A stretch of DNA of 13,692 nt from positions 1-13,692 of the forward strand of contig CAMWMM010000071.1 in the NCBI GenBank assembly GCA_947175285.1, read 5' to 3'. The notes under the pieces are model-generated. The model worked only from the letters and a program-made list of their open reading frames with translations. It was not told the DNA's origin and made no database searches. This document shows, one piece after another, positions 1 to 5,348 of the stretch. Position 1 is the first letter of the stretch, and every line of letters begins with the position of its first letter. This DNA is from an uncultured Lachnospiraceae bacterium. Lineage in GTDB: Bacteria > Bacillota_A > Clostridia > Lachnospirales > Lachnospiraceae. The position numbers and the translations under genes are program-made.

Positions 1-146
1 TTATCTTCTTTTCAATGCTTCATAATTTCTCTTCGTTACATATAGTTTAGCATAAAACAAAAATACTCACAATAGACTTATAGTGATTCAAATATTACAT
101 AAAAACATAAAAGAATAACACACTGTCTACAATCAAATTAAAAATA

Positions 147-178
147 TAAGAGGTAGATAAGAACTTATCATCCTCTTA
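147..178 (-). terminator. Hairpin terminator after the XRE regulator
   Basis: An inverted repeat (TAAGAGG at 147-153 with CCTCTTA at 172-178, plus an inner GATAAG/CTTATC pair) sits just past the stop codon of the minus-strand regulator. In the minus direction it is followed by an AT-rich ATTTTTAATT tract. It reads as a rho-independent terminator with an imperfect U-tract. Bases 1-146 hold nothing I can support as a gene. Confidence 0.55.
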
Positions 179-179
179 T

Positions 180-428
180 TTACTGCTTTTCAATTAACAG
201 ATCCAAACTTACATCCAACGCAACAGAAATTTTATAGAAAGTTTCAACAGAAAAATTATATCCCACTTTTTCACTTTCAATTTGCCTTATGAAATCATGG
301 GACAAATCAACCATTTCTGCAAGCTGGGCTGAAGTCAGACCTTTTTCTTTACGATACTTCTTGATATTTTGTCGTATCGTATTGTAAATATTATCATCAA
401 AATTTAATTGTCTTATTTCATTTTGCAT
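180..428 (-). CDS. XRE-family HTH transcriptional regulator, 82 aa
   Basis: A small DNA-binding protein with a single Cro/CI-type helix-turn-helix, probably a repressor of its own promoter and of the divergent gene at 604. The HTH covers most of the protein: an N-terminal helix (IRQNIKKYRKEKGLT), then SAQLAEMVDLSHDFIRQIES as the helix-turn-helix, then a C-terminal SVETFYKISVALDVSLDLL helix pair typical of the family. I place the start at ATG 426-428 because TAGGTGA lies about 8 nt upstream. An upstream in-frame GTG at 438-440 would overlap that ribosome binding site. The intergenic region contains two repeat pairs that are candidate operators. The family call is secure; the targets are inferred. 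Confidence 0.85.
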   Translation of the reverse strand: MQNEIRQLNFDDNIYNTIRQNIKKYRKEKGLTSAQLAEMVDLSHDFIRQIESEKVGYNFSVETFYKISVALDVSLDLLIEKQ

Positions 429-454
429 ATGGGACATCACCTAATTAAAATTGT

Positions 455-560
455 AGCGTTTAGTTACACGAAAGTATGTGAGGCAATGGCTAACATTTTT
501 GTTGTGGATTTATATATTACATGCTAAAATATTGTGAGGCAATGTATCACAAGCGTTTAG
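455..560. promoter_or_regulatory. Divergent intergenic operator repeats A-B...B-A
   Basis: Two different direct repeats occur twice each between the divergent genes: AGCGTTTAG at 455-463 and 552-560, and TGTGAGGCAATG at 477-488 and 533-544. The right-hand B copy begins 3 nt after a -10 box (525-530), so a bound protein would block that promoter. The neighbouring XRE protein is the obvious candidate ligand (inference). Confidence 0.55.
502..530 (+). promoter_or_regulatory. Sigma-A promoter for the 604 gene
   Basis: TTGTGG at 502-507 and TAAAAT at 525-530 are separated by 17 nt and point toward the 604 gene. The repeat TGTGAGGCAATG starts directly after the -10 box. Confidence 0.55.
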
Positions 561-603
561 CAGAGAAAGGATGAATTATTTAATAGAAAGAAGGTAAATT
601 CAC

Positions 604-1029
604 ATGACATTGGAGAGATTCCGGAGATTACTCGCCTGTGCCTTATATAAGCAAAGCGAAATCTGCCACATACTAAATTCGAACAATTCATTATTAGTCA
701 GCTGTGACGATGAATCCAATTTTTATATAAACATACTGGAATCTAAGCGGACATTTACACATGATGATTATGAAGCAAAATATACAAATGAATACCTTGC
801 AACACATACAGATGAGAATTTTGCAGAGGACATATTAAGTATGGCTGGCTGTCATCATGGTTTTCTCTTATATTTTATGATATTTGCAAAACTAGAAGAA
901 ATGGGAATCATTGACAGAGGCTTGTTTTACCATCTTAATGATAGTATAGTGTATCATGAAGATGAATTGAGCTTGTTTATTGTAAAATTGTTGGCTCATG
1001 TCAACGTAAAGGGGGATGGTAAAGACTAA
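604..1029 (+). CDS. Hypothetical protein, 141 aa
   Basis: I do not recognise this protein. It has no signal peptide or convincing membrane segment and looks soluble and mildly acidic. A His-containing stretch AGCHHGFLLYFMIFAKLEEM lies in the middle (about residues 80-99), and the C-terminal third is predicted helical. The ATG at 604 is preceded by AGAAGGT with about 9 nt spacing. It is expressed away from the XRE gene, from a promoter flanked by the intergenic repeats, so it is probably controlled by that regulator. Its 3' end overlaps a possible second small reading frame (1016-1124) that appears broken. Confidence 0.6.
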   Translation: MTLERFRRLLACALYKQSEICHILNSNNSLLVSCDDESNFYINILESKRTFTHDDYEAKYTNEYLATHTDENFAEDILSMAGCHHGFLLYFMIFAKLEEMGIIDRGLFYHLNDSIVYHEDELSLFIVKLLAHVNVKGDGKD

Positions 1030-1124
1030 TCTTACATAGTGGGGAAAAATATGAAAAAAACGAATCCATCATTTGTGATGAATGTAGAAGCGAATACATA
1101 AAACAGTGCATATGCGACAATTGA
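1016..1124 (+). pseudogene. Possible broken small CxxC protein
   Basis: An ATG at 1016, close after AAAGGGGG and overlapping the end of the preceding gene, reads MVKTNLT and then stops at 1037. In another frame the same stretch continues as GEKYEKNESIICDECRSEYI and onward to a stop at 1122-1124. That frame carries CDEC and CIC, as in small zinc-binding proteins, but has no start codon of its own. One indel near 1030-1040 would join the two. It could equally be chance; no homology can be checked here. Confidence 0.2.
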
Positions 1125-1146
1125 ATAAACACCTTCCAGTCTGCCA

Positions 1147-1323
1147 TTATTGTAACTCCCGCCTTAAATCTGCCAATACATCAGCAGCAGGACATGATTG
1201 ATCTGCTTTCGCCTGCGATAATCCTGTTTCCATGACTGAATGAAATTCTTTTACCGTCATAGAATCACGTGTGGCAGGTTCTTTAGGCACTGCTATTGAA
1301 AAAGGAAGACTCTTTGTCGCCAT
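1147..1323 (-). CDS. Orphan antitoxin-like protein (RelB/DinJ C-terminal type), 58 aa
   Basis: The protein resembles the C-terminal, toxin-wrapping half of RelB/DinJ antitoxins: LPFSIAVPKEP, then an MTVKEFHSVMETGLSQAKA helix and a final VLADLRREL. The N-terminal ribbon-helix-helix dimerisation domain of that family is absent, and no RelE/YafQ-type toxin lies next to it. The ATG at 1321-1323 follows AAAGGTGG at a good distance, and a consensus promoter at 1351-1379 would start transcription downstream of the longer in-frame ATG at 1362, so the short start is preferred. Either it is a decayed antitoxin or a stand-alone neutralising peptide. The family link is from recall of the motif pattern. 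Confidence 0.55.
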   Translation of the reverse strand: MATKSLPFSIAVPKEPATRDSMTVKEFHSVMETGLSQAKADQSCPAADVLADLRRELQ

Positions 1324-1350
1324 AACTATGCCACCTTTCTTTTTGCTATT

Positions 1351-1379
1351 ATTATATTCCATTGTATAACCAATAGCAA
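1351..1379 (-). promoter_or_regulatory. Promoter of the orphan antitoxin gene
   Basis: On the minus strand TTGCTA (1379-1374) and TATAAT (1356-1351) are 17 nt apart, 28 nt before the chosen start codon. Confidence 0.6.
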
Positions 1380-1447
1380 TACATATTTAGAGTGTATAAC
1401 CTCATATCAAAAGTTTTATAGGCTGTCTTCAATTTGAAAGGCACTAA

Positions 1448-1481
1448 TAAAAAAAAGAAAACGCTGTATTTATCAACGTTT
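1448..1481 (-). terminator. Terminator following the tRNA 3'-end sequence at the left junction
   Basis: On the minus strand a short stem (AAACG 1459-1463 with CGTTT 1477-1481, plus an inner TG/CA pair) is followed by nine T's (1456-1448). It lies 12 nt beyond the left tRNA-like repeat in the direction of tRNA transcription, which is where a host tRNA operon would have its own terminator. Confidence 0.5.
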
Positions 1482-1492
1482 CCGCTTTATTT

Positions 1493-1517
1493 AAAAGAGC
1501 GCGAGACGGGACTCGAA
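1493..1517 (-). repeat. Left attachment site (tRNA 3'-end repeat)
   Basis: The 25-bp sequence is identical to 11137-11161, and similarity extends to 37 of 39 positions (1479-1517 versus 11123-11161). Read on the minus strand it has TTCGAGTC followed by CCGTCTCGCGCTC, the T-loop and acceptor 3' half of a tRNA. The DNA on either side cannot complete a tRNA: positions that should form the 5' T-stem (AGAAG) do not pair. It is therefore a junction copy and not a functional gene. Confidence 0.75.
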
Positions 1518-1631
1518 CTTCTGTTCTTCGTTTCCGCGCTCTCCATACACTTAAAATTCTTCCATATTGTCTATATTTTCCGTATTTTCAAGGCTCATTA
1601 TACCGTTTTTTACTCAATTTTCTGTATTTTC

Positions 1632-1674
1632 CAGTGAATATTATTTTCTCTGTGAGTATTTTCTGTGAGTAAAA
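1632..1674. repeat. Left arm-type integrase binding repeats
   Basis: GTGAGTA occurs at 1652-1658 and 1665-1671 (13-nt period), with a related GTGAATA at 1634-1640. The same repeat pair lies just inside the right end (11054 and 11066). Tyrosine integrases with an N-terminal arm-binding domain, such as the one here, use paired direct repeats of this kind near both ends. Confidence 0.5.
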
Positions 1675-1713
1675 AACTGTTTTATCTATATATATAATAT
1701 ATCATATTTTGTG

Positions 1714-1744
1714 GTAAAAGAAAAGCCCCAAAATAGGGACTTTT
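1714..1744 (-). terminator. Terminator of xis
   Basis: A minus-strand stem AAAAGTCCC / GGGGCTTTT (1744-1721, one G-U pair) is followed by a CTTTTACC tail. It overlaps the xis stop codon. Confidence 0.6.
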
Positions 1745-1958
1745 ACATTGTTATAGGAGTTTTTAAACTTTCCAAAAATGATTTTTTATCTACTCTTATC
1801 GTTGTTTTTCCGAATCTATGTACCGTAAAAGGACAATCTTTTCTATTAACTAATTCATAAGCTGTACTTTTTCCAATCTGTAAAATTTTACTTATTTGTT
1901 CAACTGTTAGCACCAACTTAGAATCATCATTTAAAACATTATTAATATCATTTGCCAT
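1743..1958 (-). CDS. xis: Excisionase-type HTH protein (Xis), 71 aa
   Basis: A small winged-helix DNA-binding protein of the excisionase/AlpA-like HTH_17 type. LTVEQISKILQIGKSTAYEL (about residues 17-36) is the helix-turn-helix, followed by FTVHRFGKTTIRVDKKSFLE, the wing and terminal helix typical of the family. Such proteins bend DNA at an attachment end and drive the integrase toward excision. The start is supported by GAAGGGAAGTGG upstream. It is the leftmost gene of the element, reads toward the left junction, and shares a 34-bp promoter repeat with int at the other end, which implies linked control of the two. Plain regulator function is the alternative. Confidence 0.8.
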   Translation of the reverse strand: MANDINNVLNDDSKLVLTVEQISKILQIGKSTAYELVNRKDCPFTVHRFGKTTIRVDKKSFLESLKTPITM

Positions 1959-1985
1959 GCAACCACTTCCCTTCTGTCTTTATAA

Positions 1986-2019
1986 ATATAGTACACAGGA
2001 AAATTGAAATATACAACAA
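1986..2019 (-). promoter_or_regulatory. xis promoter/operator repeat (copy of the int promoter)
   Basis: This 34-bp segment matches 10989-11022 at 32 positions. On the minus strand it contains TTGTAT and TACTAT 17 nt apart, upstream of xis; the other copy sits in the same place upstream of int. Conservation of the spacer suggests a shared operator as well as a promoter. Confidence 0.7.
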
Positions 2020-2054
2020 CTTACCAGCGTTTTTTTATTTTTTGCTACGTACGT

Positions 2055-2108
2055 TATAATATATTTAACAGTAAAAAATTTTAGCCACAAGGCAAGGAGA
2101 ATAAGACA
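2055..2108 (+). promoter_or_regulatory. Promoter and leader of the sortase-like gene (copy 1)
   Basis: A -10 box TATAAT (2055-2060) is followed by a leader with CAGTAAA, AAATTTTA, AGCCACAAGGC and AAGGAGAATAA before the ATG. The same ordered elements occur before the 2923 gene and, shortened, before the 3946 gene. GCC/GGC can form a tiny hairpin directly upstream of the ribosome binding site. The -35 is weak. Confidence 0.6.
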
Positions 2109-2825
2109 ATGAACACAAAGAAAATTATAGCGGCGGCGGTTGCTGTTATTATTGCGCTTACACCTGTTACAGTTGAAGCACGTCACACCGAAGATACATA
2201 TTATAATAAATATCCAGAGGGGCAAGAAATGGGAAGTATGACATATGTAGATAGTACATTTCCTGTTTTGTATGGTATATCACAAGCCACAGTTGACACT
2301 GGTAGTGTTGAACTGTTTGGACTTAGCGCACCAAACCACTTAATTATGCTTGCTCACTCGGATAAAGCATTTAGTAAGCTATATGAAAATAGCCAAATCG
2401 GAACAAAAATAAATGTAGTGTTAAATGGTAGTTCTGAATGGTATGAGGTTTTCAACACTTACTGGATAGCGCAAAACGAATGGGAAAATGAGCAAAACTT
2501 ATACAATCTGTATTATACAGATAATACCCCCTTAACGCTTGTGACTTGCAATCATAGGAACGGCACGCGCGGACGTTGGGTTGTACAATGTACATATTCA
2601 AGCGCACCTATAGAAGATGCTCCTATTATTGAAGATGTTGTTTATCTTCCTGTTAAACAAGAAATAATTGAAACGGTTGAAGAGGTAGAAACACCAATAA
2701 CAGAAGAAATTGAAGCATCTGAAACAATGGAAGAAATAACAGATATAAGCATAACGCCGCTTAATTTATTGAAGATGAAAAAAGTATATGTTGCTGATTA
2801 CATCAGATTTTACAGAGGTTTATAA
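2109..2825 (+). CDS. Secreted sortase-fold protein (cysteine transpeptidase-like), 238 aa
   Basis: The N-terminus is a signal peptide (KK, then a hydrophobic stretch IIAAAVAVIIALTPV, cleavage probably near VEA-R). Residues about 45-160 fit the sortase beta-barrel: a catalytic His in LIMLAHSDKAFSKLYE (H83), the TLVTC motif with catalytic Cys147, and Arg156 nine residues on, the spacing seen in class C/D sortases. Sortases cleave a sorting motif in a surface protein and transfer it to an amine. The tail (about 165-215) is unusually acidic (VEEVETPITEEIEASE), then basic/hydrophobic at the end. No LPXTG-type protein is encoded nearby, so substrate is unknown. It may act on host-encoded proteins or be a non-transpeptidase relative. 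Its stop codon lies inside the terminator hairpin. Confidence 0.75.
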   Translation: MNTKKIIAAAVAVIIALTPVTVEARHTEDTYYNKYPEGQEMGSMTYVDSTFPVLYGISQATVDTGSVELFGLSAPNHLIMLAHSDKAFSKLYENSQIGTKINVVLNGSSEWYEVFNTYWIAQNEWENEQNLYNLYYTDNTPLTLVTCNHRNGTRGRWVVQCTYSSAPIEDAPIIEDVVYLPVKQEIIETVEEVETPITEEIEASETMEEITDISITPLNLLKMKKVYVADYIRFYRGL

Positions 2826-2840
2826 CCTCTGTATTTTTTT
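2811..2840 (+). terminator. Terminator overlapping the end of the sortase-like gene
   Basis: TACAGAGGTT (2811-2820) pairs perfectly with AACCTCTGTA (2824-2833) and is followed by seven T's. The stop codon 2823-2825 is in the loop, so the last codons are part of the terminator. Confidence 0.9.
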
Positions 2841-2860
2841 GCTTTCATTGTTCTATATGT

Positions 2861-2922
2861 TATAATTTATTTATAACAGTAAATAAATTTTATAGCCAAT
2901 AGGCAAGGAGAATAATAAAACA
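2861..2922 (+). promoter_or_regulatory. Promoter and leader of the acidic repeat protein (copy 2)
   Basis: TATAAT (2861-2866) is followed by AACAGTAAATAAATTTTA, a small hairpin GCCAATAGGC and AAGGAGAATAA. This is nearly the same leader as the one in front of the sortase-like gene. Confidence 0.65.
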
Positions 2923-3516
2923 ATGAAAAATAAAATTATTACAGCGGTTTTAGCCGCAACACTTTGTGCTGCTGTTGCAGTATCTAATTTTACACTTCCT
3001 GTGTATGCTTCTGACATTGACGACGGGGACGAAATAATTATAGTAACCCCTCCTCTTCTGCCAGACCCAGACCCAGACGAGGGGGACTCTATAACTATCG
3101 AGCCTATATTTGAAAATTTGGTTGCTAGTCCTTATGCGATTGAAATGCCAACTTTGTTTGATGATGATTTGGTTGCAGATAATTTCACAATCGTAAATGA
3201 TGATTTAGTTGCTTCTGGTTATACAATCGAAACTGACGGTAAAGAAATGAACTATGAAGAACTGGTTGTTTCTGGTTTTACAATCACAAGTGATAATGAA
3301 GAATTGATTGTTCCCGATTATACAATCGAGACAGCAGACGAAATTCTGATTGTTGATGGTTTCACAGTTGAAACAGATGAAGACGGAATTGCGCTACATC
3401 TTGGAGAGTGGGGAAAAGAAGACATCTGGGAAATTATTCCCGATGGTGAATGTGACCACGATAGCAAAGAAACATGTAGCAACTGCTATAAAAAGGTAGT
3501 TATTTGGGAAAACTAA
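2923..3516 (+). CDS. Secreted acidic repeat protein with a C-terminal Cys/His cluster, 197 aa
   Basis: I do not recognise a family. A signal peptide is clear (MKNKIITAVLAA, cleavage likely after VYA at residue 29). A proline/aspartate linker (PDPDPDEGD) follows. About residues 64-141 hold six degenerate repeats built on the pattern [DE]-L-[VI]-[VA]-x-x-[FY]-[TA]-[IV]: NLVASPYAI, DLVADNFTI, DLVASGYTI, ELVVSGFTI, ELIVPDYTI, ILIVDGFTV. The end has C177-x-H179 and C185-x-x-C188, a plausible metal site, and no LPXTG or membrane anchor. It has the same leader as the sortase-like gene before it, so the two are probably co-expressed; whether it is a substrate is unknown. Confidence 0.7.
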   Translation: MKNKIITAVLAATLCAAVAVSNFTLPVYASDIDDGDEIIIVTPPLLPDPDPDEGDSITIEPIFENLVASPYAIEMPTLFDDDLVADNFTIVNDDLVASGYTIETDGKEMNYEELVVSGFTITSDNEELIVPDYTIETADEILIVDGFTVETDEDGIALHLGEWGKEDIWEIIPDGECDHDSKETCSNCYKKVVIWEN

Positions 3517-3540
3517 TACAAGTCGCATACGAAGAAAATT

Positions 3541-3567
3541 AAGACAGGTTGTAAAACCTGTCTTTTT
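3541..3567 (+). terminator. Terminator of the acidic repeat protein gene
   Basis: AAGACAGGTT and AACCTGTCTT form a 10-bp stem with a GTAA loop and a T-run. Confidence 0.9.
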
Positions 3568-3626
3568 TAGTATACAAGATATAGTGATTCTAATATATAC
3601 AAAACCGCAATATATAGTAGTGTGAA

Positions 3627-3713
3627 ATGGCAAAACGCGCTAGAATCGCTCAAAATTTTTTAAAACGTATATTTCCACATTTGCGAAAATTTCAGCGTGT
3701 CCAATTATTGTGA
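3627..3713 (+). CDS. Possible cationic 28-aa peptide
   Basis: This short frame reads MAKRARIAQNFLKRIF and continues for 12 more residues, with eight Lys/Arg and regularly spaced Phe/Leu, so it would form a basic amphipathic helix. A terminator hairpin (3729-3759) follows directly. Against it, the ribosome binding site is weak (GTGTGA) and I see no clear promoter. It occupies the 430-bp gap between the 2923 and 3946 genes. It could be a small membrane-active peptide or chance. Confidence 0.25.
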   Translation: MAKRARIAQNFLKRIFPHLRKFQRVQLL

Positions 3714-3728
3714 GAATAGTCCTCAAAG

Positions 3729-3759
3729 CCGCATGAATACTGCATTTGCGGACTTTTTT
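3729..3759 (+). terminator. Terminator hairpin in the 3570-3945 gap
   Basis: CCGCA (3729-3733) pairs with TGCGG (3747-3751), then ACTTTTTTC. It implies a transcript ending here, either the 28-aa frame or an RNA. Confidence 0.55.
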
Positions 3760-3766
3760 CACAAGA

Positions 3767-3794
3767 AAAAAGAGAGTCGAAACTCTCTTTTAAT
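3767..3794. terminator. Symmetric hairpin with CGAA loop
   Basis: AAAAAGAGAGT and ACTCTCTTTT flank a CGAA tetraloop, with A and T tracts on the outer sides, as in a bidirectional terminator. It separates the upstream transcript from the promoter of the 3946 gene. Confidence 0.6.
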
Positions 3795-3873
3795 AGTATT
3801 CTCTTATTCGCTAAACAGTCTTAAGAAGGAGTATGTGCATTAACAGCACACTATTATTATACTTTCGTAAAAA

Positions 3874-3945
3874 TTGGAAATCAAGTTACCTGCGGTATAA
3901 TGTATATGTAACAAGTAAATTAAATTTTATAGGAGAATTAGAACA
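3874..3945 (+). promoter_or_regulatory. Promoter and shortened leader of the Cys-rich secreted protein (copy 3)
   Basis: TTGGAA (3874-3879) and TATAAT (3896-3901) are 16 nt apart. The leader keeps AGTAAATTAAATTTTAT and AGGAGAATTA from the other two leaders but has lost the GCC/GGC hairpin. Confidence 0.65.
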
Positions 3946-4338
3946 ATGAAAAAAATAATAAATGCTTTAATAATCGCGCTTGCGTTGGCTTTCGTTCTGC
4001 CTGTTGTAGTTGAAGCAAAGGAAGAAACAGACATACAATGTATGTGTAACGGTGGTGAGGAATGCCGCCACGGTTTACCTGCTAGAACGTTTGCAACATT
4101 TGAAGAATGGGAAGATTATTATTTCACACATAGGCGAATAGGAATTTACTGGGACAGTTATTTGTATAGGTCTTACGCTTACAGGTATGATGCAAATAAG
4201 AAAGTTGTATATGTGCCGCCAATTTCTTACCCGTTTGAAGATATAGAAACTTGGAAAAGTTGGCTTGAAACTTGCGGAGAAAAAAGCAGAACAGGCATTT
4301 ATAAATATGAATGGCCTTTCGGACAGGCAAGAAAGTAA
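3946..4338 (+). CDS. Secreted Cys-rich small protein, 130 aa
   Basis: No family recognised. A signal peptide (MKKIINALIIALALAFVLPV, cleavage likely after VEA at about 24) is followed by a Cys cluster (CMCNGGEECRHG: C32, C34, C40, H42) and a domain rich in Trp and Tyr (FEEWEDYYF, YLYRSYAYRYD, ETWKSWLETC). The fourth Cys at 110 could form a disulfide. There is no anchor. It is the third of three secreted products on the element that share a promoter/leader design, so they probably form one cargo module. The RBS TAGGAGAA lies 9-10 nt before the ATG. Confidence 0.7.
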   Translation: MKKIINALIIALALAFVLPVVVEAKEETDIQCMCNGGEECRHGLPARTFATFEEWEDYYFTHRRIGIYWDSYLYRSYAYRYDANKKVVYVPPISYPFEDIETWKSWLETCGEKSRTGIYKYEWPFGQARK

Positions 4339-4342
4339 GTCG

Positions 4343-4404
4343 GTCAAACGACAAGGCGTAAGCCGATACGCCGTAGGGCAGCGTTTGACGGGCTGGACGT
4401 AGCC
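4343..4404. other. GC-rich nested hairpin segment
   Basis: In an AT-rich setting this patch folds well: GTCAAACG (4343-4350) pairs with CGTTTGAC (4382-4389) and encloses GGCGTA/TACGCC (4355-4360 with 4367-4372); GGCT/AGCC (4391-4394, 4401-4404) follows. It lies directly after the Cys-rich gene's stop. Options are a structured 3' UTR, a small RNA, or a single-strand origin used in rolling-circle replication; the sequence alone does not decide. Confidence 0.45.
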
Positions 4405-4421
4405 AGAGAATACAATATTTA

Positions 4422-4460
4422 AAGAGGTTGTGAGATACGCTTTTAATCTTACAACCTCTT
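4422..4460. terminator. Hairpin between convergent genes
   Basis: AAGAGGTTGTGAG (4422-4434) pairs with CTTACAACCTCTT (4448-4460), 13 bp with one G-U. It lies between a rightward and a leftward gene. The flanks are AT-rich and lack a pure U-run. Confidence 0.55.
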
Positions 4461-4465
4461 GATTA

Positions 4466-4669
4466 TTATTGATTCTGTATTGTGTGTTCAAGAAAATTTA
4501 GCTGTATATCCCAAAACTCTGAACAGCGAACCATTGTTATAAATTCAAGTGCTTTTCGTTCGTTCCAATTCTGGTCTTTTTGTTTCATCTGCTCAACAAG
4601 TTTTTTTAATCTTTCGTTTTGTTCCTCTGTTAGTTCCACGATTGTTTTTACTTCATAATAAACCTTCAT
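4466..4669 (-). CDS. Hypothetical small protein, 67 aa
   Basis: Not recognised. The middle is charged and helical (LTEEQNERLKKLVEQMKQKD), probably a coiled coil. The start codon overlaps the stop codon of the upstream gene (ATGA at 4669-4666), so translation is likely coupled and the two products may work together. GAGAGG lies about 10 nt upstream. Confidence 0.6.
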   Translation of the reverse strand: MKVYYEVKTIVELTEEQNERLKKLVEQMKQKDQNWNERKALEFITMVRCSEFWDIQLNFLEHTIQNQ

Positions 4670-4962
4670 TTCTCTATATCCTCTCTCTTATCCAATAAAG
4701 ACATAATCAAATTGAACATATCTTTCAACCCTTGTCTATAAGCAAGATTCGCATACAATGCTGACGTTGCATGTATGGCAGAATCATATTCATTTATTGC
4801 CTTTTGTACTTCTTTAGAAGGAATTGTTTCTTCTAGTTCTTGTAACAAAAAATCTGTTTTTTCTCTTGCTGTAATGTATTCGGGATTCTTAAATGCTATT
4901 TTGTCTAACCGTTCATTTGTTGCGTGCTCTGCTAATAAATCAATCATTTCATCTTGTCTCAT
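4666..4962 (-). CDS. Hypothetical helical protein, 98 aa (DUF6809-like, tentative)
   Basis: A soluble, mainly helical protein. The end (ATSALYANLAYRQGLKDMFNLIMSLL) resembles the conserved YxxGxxD tail of small accessory proteins in Clostridia mobile elements (DUF6809 type), but this is from recall and weak. I chose ATG 4960-4962 because AAAGGAG lies 10 nt upstream and because the extended -10 promoter at 4990-5018 would start transcription downstream of the longer in-frame start at 5040. It is first in a two-gene leftward operon that diverges from the 5089 regulator. Confidence 0.6.
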   Translation of the reverse strand: MRQDEMIDLLAEHATNERLDKIAFKNPEYITAREKTDFLLQELEETIPSKEVQKAINEYDSAIHATSALYANLAYRQGLKDMFNLIMSLLDKREDIEK

Positions 4963-4989
4963 ATTGTGTATTCTCCTTTCGATGTTCCT

Positions 4990-5018
4990 ACTATACCACA
5001 TTACGAGCATAATCACAA
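4990..5018 (-). promoter_or_regulatory. Promoter of the two-gene leftward operon
   Basis: On the minus strand TTGTGA (5018-5013) and TATAGT (4995-4990) are 17 nt apart, with an extended TGG just before the -10. A small palindrome, TTCGT/ACGAA around 5042-5055, lies between this promoter and the divergent HTH gene and could be its operator. Confidence 0.65.
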
Positions 5019-5088
5019 TGAGCATATTCAATCTGTCCAACTTCGTTTTGACGAAAGATAATACAAATACAAAGAGAGGTGATAAAAC

Positions 5089-5289
5089 ATGATAGATTAC
5101 AGTCCACTATGGAAGACTATGCAAGAAAAAGGTATATCACAATATCATCTTATTAAACATTGTGATATAGACAATAAAACGATTTACAACCTGAAAAGAA
5201 ATGAAAATATAACCATGCTAACATTAGAAAAATTATGTTCCGCTTTAAATTGTGAACCTAATGACATTGTGCGCTTTTTGAAAGATTAA
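5089..5289 (+). CDS. Cro/CI-type HTH regulator, 66 aa
   Basis: This is a single-domain helix-turn-helix protein: WKTMQEKGISQYHLIKHCDI, then DNKTIYNLKRNENITMLTLE, then KLCSALNCEPNDIVRFL, the compact form common in Firmicutes plasmids and phages. The ATG at 5089 has AGAGGTGAT just upstream. It is divergent from the 4666-4962/4466-4669 operon, the usual layout for a local repressor, and lies next to the replication origin. It may also influence rep, but nothing in the sequence proves this. Confidence 0.8.
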   Translation: MIDYSPLWKTMQEKGISQYHLIKHCDIDNKTIYNLKRNENITMLTLEKLCSALNCEPNDIVRFLKD

Positions 5290-5323
5290 AGAAACCTTGT
5301 TAAAATATGAAGGTTTCTTTTTT
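5288..5323 (+). terminator. Terminator of the Cro-like gene
   Basis: AAAGAAACCTT (5288-5298) pairs with AAGGTTTCTTT (5310-5320), followed by a T-run. The stem begins in the stop codon. Confidence 0.9.
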
Positions 5324-5348
5324 AGTTGCTTCTCCCCTCTCTTTTGCC

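Noticed and set aside
1..78. C-terminal fragment of a minus-strand gene
   Set aside because: The open frame is only 25 codons long before an upstream stop and has no recognisable motif.
79..95. TATAGTGATTC match between 79-89 and 3580-3590
   Set aside because: An 11-bp AT-rich match with no structural context; chance is adequate.
1493..1560. Functional tRNA gene at the left junction
   Set aside because: The T-stem 5' strand and the rest of the cloverleaf do not fit; only the 3' end is tRNA-like.
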